Below the pieces are notes generated by a model. It made no database searches, was not told the DNA's origin, and saw only the letters and a program-made list of their open reading frames with translations. Source: an uncultured Agitococcus sp. (GTDB taxonomy: Bacteria; Pseudomonadota; Gammaproteobacteria; Pseudomonadales; Moraxellaceae). Taken from it: a DNA stretch of 25,509 nucleotides. Location: the NCBI RefSeq assembly GCF_937920075.1, contig NZ_CALETI010000061.1, positions 1 to 25,509 on the forward strand, written 5' to 3'. Shown here in pieces: positions 6,035 through 14,473 of the stretch (positions within the stretch are counted from its first letter, which is position 1; each line of letters opens with the position of its first letter). A program made the translations under genes and the position numbers.

Positions 6035-8869
6035 ATGCGCATAGGGCTGAGGACTTTGGTGGTTCATGTAAGTATGTTGATATTGGTCATGTGGTCGACC
6101 ATATTGGCAGCTTTAGAGTTAACCCCCGAAGAACAAGCTTGGATAGCAAATCATCCTGTGATTCGAGTAGGTGTTGATCCTGCATGGCCACCTTATGAGT
6201 TTATGGATGAACAAGGTAAGCATCAGGGAATGAGTGCCGATTACTTGGCGTTATTGTCGCAAAAAATAGGTGTCAAATTTCAAATAGCACCAGCTCAACC
6301 GTGGTCAGACACCCAACAACAATTAGAGCAAAAACAATTAGATTTTACGCCTTCTATTGTTTCTACCCCCAAACGTGATCAGTTTTTAAACTTTTCCCAG
6401 CCTTATATTTCTTTTCCTGTTGTCATTTTAACCCGATCTGATGAAGCTTTTATTGGGCAGTTAGAAGATTTATCAGGAAAACGTGTTGGTGTAGAAGCAG
6501 ATTATTATGCAGATGAAATCTTGCAACAAAATTATCCCACAATACAAAGAGTGCGTTATCCCTATTTGCGAGATTTGTTATCAGCATTGGCTCTAGGTCA
6601 GGTTGATTATGTATTGACTAACTATGCCTCAGCATCCTATGCCGTACAGCAATTGCATATGACAGGTTTAAAGCTGGCAGCAGTGACACAATATCAATCA
6701 CCATTATCGATGGGAGTGCGTAAAGATTGGCCTGAATTTGTGTCTATTCTAAATAAAGCCTTAAATGAGTTAACACCAGAGCAACATCAACGTATTAGAC
6801 AACATTGGTTGGGGATTAAAAAAGAAAATATTTATATTAGAGATATTTGGCGTTTGCATCCAGATATTATCTTATTATTGTTAATGATCCTGATGTTTGT
6901 GGTGTTGTTAGCGATTGTTTTTTACTTTCGTCATCGTTTAATGACGCGTAAATTATTAGCCGAAAAAGCACAACAAGAATTAGCAGAAAGCGAAAAACGT
7001 TTTCGTTTATTAATTGAAAATGCCCCGATTGCTTTTGCGATTTTTAAAGGTAAAGTCGGGATTATCAAAATGTTAAATCGAACATTTATTAATATGTTTG
7101 GTTATCAACCTAGTGAATTACATGATGTGGAGGATTGGTGGCGAGTAGCCTATCCTAATCCTAGTTATAGAGAGCAAATTCAAAAAATATGGTATGAGCG
7201 TTTAGAGTTAGCCCGTAAAAGTCATCAAGTCTTAGAACCGATGGAAGCAACGGTTCGTTGTCGTGATGGCAGTGAGAGTTACATCCGTTTTCATGCTATT
7301 TTGATTGGTTCTTTAAGTTTGGTAGCCTTTATTGATTTGACCGACCAAAAAAAATATCAAACTGCTTTATTGACAGCAAAAGAGAATGCCGAGCAAGCGA
7401 CACAAGCCAAAAGTTTATTTTTGGCTAATATGAGTCACGAAATTCGCACACCAATGAATGGTATTTTGGGGCTAACTGCGCTTTTAGAAAAAACTGAGCT
7501 TAATGAACGACAACATGATTATGTGACTAAAATTTATAGTTCAGGCGAGTTTTTGCTGGGCTTATTAAATGATATTTTGGATCTTTCTAAGGTTGAAGCA
7601 GGAAAATTAGAATTAGAAAAACAACCATTTACTATTGCGCAATTATTAGAGCCATTGCGAGCTTTAGCATTAAGTGCCACACAGCATAAGCCTGTAGAAG
7701 TATTATTTTATGTTTCGCCAGATGTTCCAAAAGTATTATTAGGCGATTTATTACGTCTTGGTCAGATATTGACTAACCTTTTAGGTAATGCAATTAAGTT
7801 TAGTGCGAAGGGTGAAATAGAAATAGGTGTTGCGACGATTACCAATAAAAATCACCAACAACGTTTGCATTTATGGGTGCGTGATACTGGCATAGGCATG
7901 ACGACTGAGCAAGCAGCCAAAATTTTTGAAGCATTTAGCCAAGCAGATGCATCTACAACTCGTAAATATGGTGGAACAGGATTGGGGTTAACCATTTGTA
8001 AACGATTGATTGAGCTAATGAATGGCGAAATCAAAGTGCAAAGCAAGGTAAATCAAGGTAGTCGTTTTGATGTATTTATTGACTTGATTGAAGCCCCACA
8101 AGATAGTTCTTCGTTAGAATCAATCAATATACCCAAACTCAATTTATTATTAATAGATAATAATCATCATTCCGCATTGGCGATCCGTTCTATTGCCGAA
8201 CGTTTACAATGGGAAGTAGATATTTTTGAACGTCTAGATGAATCATTAACCATTGAGACAAGTCATTATGATTTTGTCTTATTAGATGCCGATTTTGCTG
8301 ATGAGCATAGCGTACAATATTTACCCAAAGCGTTGCCTAAGATTTTATTGCAAACACCTTTGCAAGAATCTGATCCTCTGTTAGGGACAATGATTGATTT
8401 TAAACATTGTTTTACTAAACCTATTACCGAAGAAGTGTTATTAGGTTTGGTTCCTAGTGCCATCCCTAAAGCAAAGTTTATAGAAGAAAAGCCTTTTTTA
8501 GCCCGACGTATTTTATTGGTAGAAGACAACACCATTAATCAATTAGTTGGTGTGCGTTTGTTGGAATCTTTGGGGGCAGAGGTTGATGTTGCCGAGAATG
8601 GTTATGTTGCTTTAAGTCTATTACAACAAGTGGGTAATTTTTATGATGTGGTTTTAATGGATTTGCAAATGCCAGTTATGGATGGTTTGGAAACCACAAG
8701 GCAATTACGCTTAATAGAGCAATTCACCGACTTACCTGTAATTGCAATGACGGCCAATGTCATGGCAACAGACAGAGAAGCCTGTTTTGAGGCAGGCATG
8801 AATGACTTTATGAGTAAACCGATTAGGATTCAAGAATTACGCGAAAAAATTTATCAATGGTTAAAATAA
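6035..8869 (+). CDS. hybrid sensor histidine kinase: periplasmic solute-binding domain, PAS, kinase core, two receiver domains
   Basis: The 944-residue inner-membrane protein has a signal/anchor at residues 1-25. A periplasmic family 3 solute-binding domain follows at about 39-262 (HPVIRVGVDPAWPPYEF; STPKRDQFLNFSQPY), then a transmembrane helix at about 276-300 and a PAS domain at about 317-445. The HisKA H-box MSHEIRTPMNG carries the phospho-accepting His468. The ATPase has an N-box (ILTNLLGNAIKFS), VRDTGIGM and GGTGLGLTICKRL. The first receiver-like domain (about 702-815) is degenerate: IDNNHH instead of a paired-acid pocket, though Asp751 and FTKP remain. The second (about 825-943) is complete, with VEDN, Asp876 in LMDLQMP, and SKP. 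There is no HPt domain, so a separate phosphotransfer protein is expected. The architecture is BvgS/EvgS-like. I took the ATG at 6035 because AGGA lies upstream of it; the ATG at 6023 overlaps that site. It interrupts tsf-pyrH and its ligand is unknown. Confidence 0.93.
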   Translation: MRIGLRTLVVHVSMLILVMWSTILAALELTPEEQAWIANHPVIRVGVDPAWPPYEFMDEQGKHQGMSADYLALLSQKIGVKFQIAPAQPWSDTQQQLEQKQLDFTPSIVSTPKRDQFLNFSQPYISFPVVILTRSDEAFIGQLEDLSGKRVGVEADYYADEILQQNYPTIQRVRYPYLRDLLSALALGQVDYVLTNYASASYAVQQLHMTGLKLAAVTQYQSPLSMGVRKDWPEFVSILNKALNELTPEQHQRIRQHWLGIKKENIYIRDIWRLHPDIILLLLMILMFVVLLAIVFYFRHRLMTRKLLAEKAQQELAESEKRFRLLIENAPIAFAIFKGKVGIIKMLNRTFINMFGYQPSELHDVEDWWRVAYPNPSYREQIQKIWYERLELARKSHQVLEPMEATVRCRDGSESYIRFHAILIGSLSLVAFIDLTDQKKYQTALLTAKENAEQATQAKSLFLANMSHEIRTPMNGILGLTALLEKTELNERQHDYVTKIYSSGEFLLGLLNDILDLSKVEAGKLELEKQPFTIAQLLEPLRALALSATQHKPVEVLFYVSPDVPKVLLGDLLRLGQILTNLLGNAIKFSAKGEIEIGVATITNKNHQQRLHLWVRDTGIGMTTEQAAKIFEAFSQADASTTRKYGGTGLGLTICKRLIELMNGEIKVQSKVNQGSRFDVFIDLIEAPQDSSSLESINIPKLNLLLIDNNHHSALAIRSIAERLQWEVDIFERLDESLTIETSHYDFVLLDADFADEHSVQYLPKALPKILLQTPLQESDPLLGTMIDFKHCFTKPITEEVLLGLVPSAIPKAKFIEEKPFLARRILLVEDNTINQLVGVRLLESLGAEVDVAENGYVALSLLQQVGNFYDVVLMDLQMPVMDGLETTRQLRLIEQFTDLPVIAMTANVMATDREACFEAGMNDFMSKPIRIQELREKIYQWLK

Positions 8870-8905
8870 TTTAAACAACGATAAATCCTTAGTCATCGCT
8901 CTATT

Positions 8906-8940
8906 TTGCCAAAGGCTGCTTTCTGTTAAGATGCGCGGCT
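8906..8940 (+). promoter_or_regulatory. candidate pyrH-frr promoter with extended -10
   Basis: TAAGAT (8927-8932) is preceded by TGT, giving an extended -10, and followed by GCGCGGC, a GC-rich discriminator like that of rpsB. The -35 is weak: TTGCCA at 8906 has only a 15-base spacer, and TTTTGC at 8904 gives 17. Confidence 0.5.
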
Positions 8941-8971
8941 ATTTAGTGCCAAATCACCAAAGGAGAAACAC

Positions 8972-9703
8972 ATGGTTGAGCGTCGTCCTACTTATCAACG
9001 TATTCTATTAAAACTCTCAGGTGAAGCCCTAGCAGGTGATGCAGATATGGGTATTGATCCTAAAGTCTTAAATCGTATGGCTTTAGAGGTGGGTCAATTA
9101 GTGGGTATTGGGGTACAAGTTGGTATCGTTTTAGGCGGTGGTAATTTGTTCCGTGGTGCAGCTTTGCAAGCAGCTGGCTTAGATCGTGTTGCAGGTGACC
9201 ATATGGGTATGTTGGCCACTGTTATGAATGGTTTAGCCATGCGTGATGCTTTAGAGCGCAATAACATTAAAACCCGTATTATGTCTGCAATTCCAATGAG
9301 TGGTGTGGTTGACCATTATGACCGTCGTGCCGCAACTCGCGCTTTGCAAAGCGGTGATGTGTGTGTGTTTGTTGCAGGCACAGGTAATCCATTCTTTACT
9401 ACAGATACCGCTGCTTGTTTACGTGGTATCGAAATTAATGCTGATGTGGTGTTAAAAGCAACTAAAGTGGATGGCGTATATGATGCCGATCCTTTCAAAA
9501 ATCCTGATGCTGTCAAATATGATTATTTAACGTTTGATGAAGTATTGGATAAAAAATTAGGTGTCATGGACTTAACAGCTATTTGTTTGTGTCGTGACCA
9601 AAGTATGCCATTGCGTGTGTTTGACATGAATAAACAAGGTGCATTATTAAACCTTGTTTGTGGTCAAAGTGAAGGCACATTAATTGGCAATAAACCTCGT
9701 TAA
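8972..9703 (+). CDS. pyrH: uridylate (UMP) kinase
   Basis: The 243-residue amino-acid-kinase-family enzyme phosphorylates UMP to UDP, a committed step to pyrimidine nucleotides; it acts as a cytoplasmic hexamer. ILLKLSGEAL near the N-terminus and VLGGGNLFRG form the phosphate-binding loops. GTGNPFFTTDTAACLRG and KVDGVYDADP complete the bacterial PyrH signature. The ATG at 8972 follows AGGAG at an ideal spacing. It is normally the gene after tsf, but here it is separated by the hybrid kinase and has its own promoter. frr follows after 11 bases. Confidence 0.98.
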   Translation: MVERRPTYQRILLKLSGEALAGDADMGIDPKVLNRMALEVGQLVGIGVQVGIVLGGGNLFRGAALQAAGLDRVAGDHMGMLATVMNGLAMRDALERNNIKTRIMSAIPMSGVVDHYDRRAATRALQSGDVCVFVAGTGNPFFTTDTAACLRGIEINADVVLKATKVDGVYDADPFKNPDAVKYDYLTFDEVLDKKLGVMDLTAICLCRDQSMPLRVFDMNKQGALLNLVCGQSEGTLIGNKPR

Positions 9704-9714
9704 GGAATTTTCAC

Positions 9715-10269
9715 ATGATTAATGATTTAAAAAAAGATTGCGAAGTTCGCATGAAAAAAAGTGTAGACGCCTTAGATGTCGCTTTTGCTAAAGTTAGAAC
9801 AGGTCGCGCACATCCTGCTATTTTAAAGGACATTATGGTGCCATATTACGGTATGGACACGCCATTAAATCAAGTTGCTAACGTAGGTGTTGAAGATGCA
9901 CGTACCTTATTGGTACAACCTTATGAACGCACTATGATTCAAGTAATTGATAAAGCGATTCGTAACTCAGATTTGGGGTTAAATCCTTTAACGGGTGATG
10001 TTATTCGTATTCCATTACCTGCATTAACCGAAGAAACGCGTCGTAATATGCAAAAAATGGCACGTGCTGAAGCCGAAAATGCGCGTGTTGCAGTGCGTAA
10101 TATTCGTCGTGATGTATTAGCAGACGTGAAAGAATTGTTAAAAGAGAAAGAAATTTCTGAAGATGAAGAACGTCGTGCCACAGAAGAAGTGCAAAAGATT
10201 ACCGATAAATCTATTGCTGAAATCGAAAAAGCTCTACAAGCTAAAGAAGCAGAGTTGATGCAAGTATAA
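9715..10269 (+). CDS. frr: ribosome recycling factor
   Basis: The 184-residue protein works with EF-G to split post-termination ribosomes. The family motif VRTGRAHPAIL near residue 27, the VEDARTLLVQPYE segment and the long charged C-terminal helix region (EEDERRATEEVQK) are all present at the normal length. The Shine-Dalgarno AAGGA overlaps the pyrH stop codon, which implies translational coupling. A terminator follows directly. Confidence 0.98.
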   Translation: MINDLKKDCEVRMKKSVDALDVAFAKVRTGRAHPAILKDIMVPYYGMDTPLNQVANVGVEDARTLLVQPYERTMIQVIDKAIRNSDLGLNPLTGDVIRIPLPALTEETRRNMQKMARAEAENARVAVRNIRRDVLADVKELLKEKEISEDEERRATEEVQKITDKSIAEIEKALQAKEAELMQV

Positions 10270-10290
10270 TTTTGCACAATGTGGAAACTA

Positions 10291-10318
10291 AAAAGGCGGA
10301 GTAATCCGCCTTTTATTT
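10291..10318 (+). terminator. Rho-independent terminator after frr
   Basis: AAAAGGCGGA (10291-10300) pairs perfectly with TCCGCCTTTT (10305-10314) around a GTAA tetraloop, followed by ATTT. It separates pyrH-frr from the envelope operon starting with uppS. Confidence 0.88.
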
Positions 10319-10341
10319 AAGTAGATTATTGGAGTTTTTTT

Positions 10342-11112
10342 GTGAGTTTAGCACCTGATATTGATAGTCATGCTGGCAGCTTGCCAAAACACATCGCCAT
10401 TATTATGGATGGTAATAATCGTTGGGCAAAAGCCAAAAGCTTAATTGGCGGTGCAGGACACAAAGCGGGCGAATCAGCCTTACAAGCTATTGTTGAGCAT
10501 GCTGCTAAACGTGGCATACAAGTGCTAACGGTCTTTGCCTTTTCAAGTGAAAACTGGCGCAGACCCGAACAAGAAGTGGGTTTATTAATGCGTTTATTTG
10601 TTCATGCCTTAGATAAACGTGTGGCTGAATTGCACAAAAATAATTTACGAGTACGTTTTATTGGTGACAGAAGTCGTTTTGCACCATTATTACAAAAAGG
10701 CATGAATGATGCTGAAAGTAAAACAGCCAATAATACGGGCATGACCTTGGTGATAGCCGTGAGTTATGGTGGCCAATGGGATATGGCACATGCCGCACAG
10801 CAACTCGCTTTACAAGCACAACAAGGCAAACTAGATGTTGCCCAATTGTCGATGGAAGATTTTCAAAATTTATATCAACAACAAATTCAAATGAGTGATT
10901 TACCACCTGTTGATCTTATGATTCGTACAGGAGGGGATTTACGCATCAGTAATTTCTTATTATGGCAAACCGCCTATGCTGAGTTTTATTTTAGCCCGTT
11001 GTTGTGGCCAGATTTTAATGAACAAGCTTTAGATGATGCCCTAAGCGATTATGCCCGTCGTCAACGCCGTTTTGGTCGAACAAGTGAGCAAGTGGAGTCT
11101 CATCATGCTTAA
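10342..11112 (+). CDS. uppS: undecaprenyl diphosphate synthase (cis-prenyltransferase)
   Basis: The 256-residue enzyme condenses IPP units onto farnesyl-PP to make the C55 lipid carrier for peptidoglycan and O-antigen. HIAIIMDGNNRWAK carries the catalytic Asp23; the NN variant in place of NG is common in Pseudomonadales. FAFSSENWRRP, MIRTGGDLRISNFLLWQ and YAEFYFSPLLWPDF complete the family pattern. It starts with GTG at 10342, with GGAG at 10331-10334. Its end overlaps cdsA by 8 bases. The gene supplies the lipid carrier beside dxr, which supplies isoprenoid precursors. Confidence 0.97.
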   Translation: MSLAPDIDSHAGSLPKHIAIIMDGNNRWAKAKSLIGGAGHKAGESALQAIVEHAAKRGIQVLTVFAFSSENWRRPEQEVGLLMRLFVHALDKRVAELHKNNLRVRFIGDRSRFAPLLQKGMNDAESKTANNTGMTLVIAVSYGGQWDMAHAAQQLALQAQQGKLDVAQLSMEDFQNLYQQQIQMSDLPPVDLMIRTGGDLRISNFLLWQTAYAEFYFSPLLWPDFNEQALDDALSDYARRQRRFGRTSEQVESHHA

Positions 11113-11917
11113 GGAACGTGTATTAACTGCTTTAATTTTAGTCCCGATTGTGATTTGGTGTATTTTTTTCGCCAATGGTCACATTCCTTTTATGGCGTTT
11201 GCAGGTGCCATTGTGCTTGTTGGCGCATGGGAGTGGACAGCTTTAATGCGTTGGACATCTATGCCATTAAGAGCGATGTATGTTGCTGTTGTTGCCTTAG
11301 GTTTGGTGGCGATGAACATCCCGCAACTGGTATTTTTAAAGCAGCCTTTTTATATGGTGTCAGTAGGTTTTTGGTTGGTTGCTCTACGTTGGGTGATGGC
11401 CTTTCCTGAATCAGCCAAAATTTGGGCAAGAAATATTCTCTTAGTGCCAACGGGTTTGATTTTATTAATTCCAGCATGGGCTGGGTTGACCGATTTACAC
11501 CAAGCATCAGCATGGTGGTTATTGTATGTTTTTTGTTTGGTATGGGGGGCAGATACAGGCGCTTATTTTGCAGGTCGCAAATTTGGCAAACACAAACTTG
11601 CACCCAGTGTCAGTCCAGGTAAAACCATTGAAGGTTTTGTGGGGGGCTTAATCACCACTAGTATGTTAATTGTGGCAGTTGCGATTTATCGTGATTTATC
11701 CGCAATACGCTTTGTGGCTTTTGTGGGCTTATCATTATTAACCGTGTTGGCTTCTGTGTTGGGTGACTTATTAGAATCAATGGTTAAACGTCAAGCAGGC
11801 GTCAAAGATTCTGGCAATATTTTTCCTGGTCATGGCGGTGCGTTAGACCGTATTGATAGCTTAACAGCCGCAGCACCTTTATTTGCTTTAGGATGGTGGT
11901 TGGCAGGAGGTTTCTAA
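11105..11917 (+). CDS. cdsA: phosphatidate cytidylyltransferase (CDP-diacylglycerol synthase)
   Basis: The 270-residue inner-membrane protein makes CDP-diacylglycerol, the precursor of all phospholipids. It is mostly hydrophobic, with multiple membrane helices. The C-terminal signature SMVKRQAGVKDSGNIFPGHG followed by GALDRIDS is the diagnostic CDP-DAG synthase motif. I chose the ATG at 11105 (MLKERVLTALILVPIVIW). The frame extends to 11051, but only inside uppS. It overlaps uppS by 8 bases and its stop overlaps the dxr start (TAATG), so the three genes are translationally coupled. Confidence 0.96.
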   Translation: MLKERVLTALILVPIVIWCIFFANGHIPFMAFAGAIVLVGAWEWTALMRWTSMPLRAMYVAVVALGLVAMNIPQLVFLKQPFYMVSVGFWLVALRWVMAFPESAKIWARNILLVPTGLILLIPAWAGLTDLHQASAWWLLYVFCLVWGADTGAYFAGRKFGKHKLAPSVSPGKTIEGFVGGLITTSMLIVAVAIYRDLSAIRFVAFVGLSLLTVLASVLGDLLESMVKRQAGVKDSGNIFPGHGGALDRIDSLTAAAPLFALGWWLAGGF

Positions 11918-13083
11918 TGCAACGAATTACCATATTAGGCGCAACTGGTTCAATTGGCCAAAACACCTTAGCCGTGGTTGGCTTACATCCTGATCGTTAT
12001 CAAGTCTTTGCCTTGACTGCACATACTCGCTTGGACGAATTAGCGAAATTATGTCAGCAATATCAGCCACGTTATGCTGTGATTCAACATGAGCAAGATA
12101 TCCCAAAGCTCCAAGCATTATTAGCTCAAAGCCCGACCGAAATTTTGGCAGGTGAGCAAGCTTTAGCATGGGTAGCGGCACATGAGCAATGTGATACGGT
12201 CATGGCAGCTATTGTTGGTGCAGCAGGCCTATTGCCTACCTTAGCCGCAGTCAAAGCAGGTAAACGCGTATTATTGGCCAACAAAGAAGCCTTAGTAATG
12301 GCTGGTCAAGTGTTTATGCAGGCAGTTACCGACCATCAAGCCACGTTATTACCAATTGACTCCGAACATAATGCGATTTTTCAATGTTTGCCCAATACCT
12401 ATCAACAAGGCTTAAGCAAAGTTGGTGTTGAGCGGATTTTGTTAACGGCATCAGGTGGGCCATTTCGTGAATTTAGTGCTGAACAATTACAAAATGTCAC
12501 GCCAGAGCAAGCATGTAAACATCCGAATTGGGTAATGGGGCGTAAGATTTCTGTGGACTCAGCCACCTTAATGAATAAAGGCTTAGAGTTTATTGAGGCT
12601 TGCTGGTTGTTTGATGCTAAACCTAGCCAAGTGCAAGTGGTGATTCATCCACAAAGTATTATTCACTCCTTGGTACAATATATTGATGGTTCGACCTTAG
12701 CGCAGTTGGGTAATCCCGATATGCGTACGCCGATTGCGAATGCCTTAGCTTATCCTGAGCGTATTCAAGCAGGGGTTTCCGCATTAGACTTGTGTCAGCA
12801 TCAATTACAATTTTATCCACCTGATGAAAGCCGTTTTCCGTGTTTAGCCTTAGCGCGTCAAGCCATGCAAACGGGTGGCACAGCACCAGCCATGTTAAAT
12901 GCGGCTAATGAAGTGGCAGTTGCCGCATTTTTAGCAGGAAAGTTACCTTTTATTGCGATTAGTCAACTGATTGATACGGTACTTACACAATTACCAATGA
13001 GTAGTGCGCATAATCTCGACACAATACTCCAAGCTGACCAACAAGCGCGAGCATTGGCACAGCAAAAACTTTCTTCGTTTTAA
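11917..13083 (+). CDS. dxr: 1-deoxy-D-xylulose 5-phosphate reductoisomerase
   Basis: The 388-residue cytoplasmic enzyme uses NADPH and a divalent metal to make MEP, the committed step of the non-mevalonate isoprenoid pathway. The NADPH-binding GATGSIG is at residues 8-14. LLPIDSEHNAIFQCL carries the metal-binding D and E. TASGGPFR, HPNWVMGRKISVDSATLMNK and the C-terminal NAANEVAVAAFL are further family motifs. The ATG at 11917 overlaps the cdsA stop, with AGGAGG just upstream. The frame extends to 11893, but that would overlap cdsA needlessly. Confidence 0.97.
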   Translation: MQRITILGATGSIGQNTLAVVGLHPDRYQVFALTAHTRLDELAKLCQQYQPRYAVIQHEQDIPKLQALLAQSPTEILAGEQALAWVAAHEQCDTVMAAIVGAAGLLPTLAAVKAGKRVLLANKEALVMAGQVFMQAVTDHQATLLPIDSEHNAIFQCLPNTYQQGLSKVGVERILLTASGGPFREFSAEQLQNVTPEQACKHPNWVMGRKISVDSATLMNKGLEFIEACWLFDAKPSQVQVVIHPQSIIHSLVQYIDGSTLAQLGNPDMRTPIANALAYPERIQAGVSALDLCQHQLQFYPPDESRFPCLALARQAMQTGGTAPAMLNAANEVAVAAFLAGKLPFIAISQLIDTVLTQLPMSSAHNLDTILQADQQARALAQQKLSSF

Positions 13084-13097
13084 AATTAGTATTCAGT

Positions 13098-14462
13098 ATG
13101 AGTATTTTGCAAATCATTCTTGCCGCTATTATTGTGTTGGGGCCATTAATTGCCATCCATGAGTTTGGCCATTTTTGGACAGCACGACGTTTGGGCGTGA
13201 AAGTATTAACTTTTTCTATTGGTTTTGGCCCTGCCTTAGCAAAATGGCGCGGTAAAGATGGGACAGACTATCAAATCGCCACTATTCCTTTAGGGGGCTA
13301 TGTACGCATGGCCGATGAACGTGAAGGGGAAGTGCCTGCTGAGGATATTCCTAAAGCCTTTAATCGCCAACCTGTCTGGGCAAGAATGGCGATTGTTGCC
13401 GCAGGTCCGCTCATTAATTTAGCGTTTGCCGTGTTTTTATTTTGGATATTGTTTTTACAAGGCACAGAAAGTTTAAAAACAGTCGTTGGCCAAGTAAAAC
13501 CTAATACTCCTGCCGCGATTGCTGGTCTAAAAGTTGGCGATGAAATTGTTGCGGTAGATGGCAAACAAACCCATGATTGGGAAGCGATTACTTATGCTTT
13601 AGTCAATCGTGTTGGTGAAAATGGCACAGTAACGTTTAGTGTAAAATCAGCGAATGCGACTACACCACAGGATGTGCAATTAGCCATTAAAAACTATTTA
13701 AGTAAATCAGGCCAAGACCCCTTATTAAGTTTAGGTTTTACACCCTATCAACCGCCATTAAAACCGATTATTGGTGAAGTTGTAGCAAGTGGTGCGGCTG
13801 CACAACAAGGTTTAAAAGCGGGCGATAAAATTTTAAATGCGCAAGGACAAGTCATTAATACATGGCAAGATTTTGTTGAAATTGTCCGTACTAGCCCTGA
13901 AAAAAGCTTTCCAGTGATCGTTGAACGGGCAGGACAGCCAGTTAATTTAACGCTGACACCGCGCATGGAACGTGATGAAGTGGGTAATAAAGAAGGCAAG
14001 CTAGGTATTGCCTTACAACAACAACCGATTGTGATTCCACCTGAATATATTCAACACCAACAATTTAATCCATGGACTGCCTTAGTGAAGGCAAGTCAAA
14101 AAACCTATGATTTAATTGTCATGACCTTAAGCTCTTTAGGTAAAATGTTGATGGGTTTAATAGGACTAGATAATTTGAGTGGGCCAATTACCATTGCTAA
14201 AGTTGCAGGACATACCGCCAATATTGGTTGGCAAGCCATGATTGGTTTTATGGCATTGTTAAGTGTCAGTTTAGGGGTATTAAATTTATTACCAATACCT
14301 GTGTTAGATGGTGGACATTTAGTATATTACGCAGCCGAAGGGATTATGGGACGACCTTTGTCCGAACAAGTGCAGCAAATGGGGCTAAAAATAGGCATGG
14401 CAATGATGGGCTGCCTCATGTTCTTAGCAATTTTTAATGATTTAAGTCGATTATTTGGTTAG
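13098..14462 (+). CDS. rseP: RIP (site-2) zinc metalloprotease RseP
   Basis: The 454-residue inner-membrane protease makes the second cut in anti-sigma factor RseA, releasing sigma-E in envelope stress, and clears signal-peptide remnants. The zinc motif HEFGH is at residues 21-25 in the first membrane helix. The third ligand is Asp404 in PIPVLDGGH, matching the E. coli spacing. Two PDZ domains lie between (about 115-200, GLKVGDEIVAVDG; and about 220-295, GLKAGDKILNAQG). The ATG at 13098 is 14 bases after dxr. The stop overlaps the region leading into bamA (TAGTG), keeping the common rseP-bamA pair together. Confidence 0.97.
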   Translation: MSILQIILAAIIVLGPLIAIHEFGHFWTARRLGVKVLTFSIGFGPALAKWRGKDGTDYQIATIPLGGYVRMADEREGEVPAEDIPKAFNRQPVWARMAIVAAGPLINLAFAVFLFWILFLQGTESLKTVVGQVKPNTPAAIAGLKVGDEIVAVDGKQTHDWEAITYALVNRVGENGTVTFSVKSANATTPQDVQLAIKNYLSKSGQDPLLSLGFTPYQPPLKPIIGEVVASGAAAQQGLKAGDKILNAQGQVINTWQDFVEIVRTSPEKSFPVIVERAGQPVNLTLTPRMERDEVGNKEGKLGIALQQQPIVIPPEYIQHQQFNPWTALVKASQKTYDLIVMTLSSLGKMLMGLIGLDNLSGPITIAKVAGHTANIGWQAMIGFMALLSVSLGVLNLLPIPVLDGGHLVYYAAEGIMGRPLSEQVQQMGLKIGMAMMGCLMFLAIFNDLSRLFG

Positions 14463-14473
14463 TGGATTCCTTT

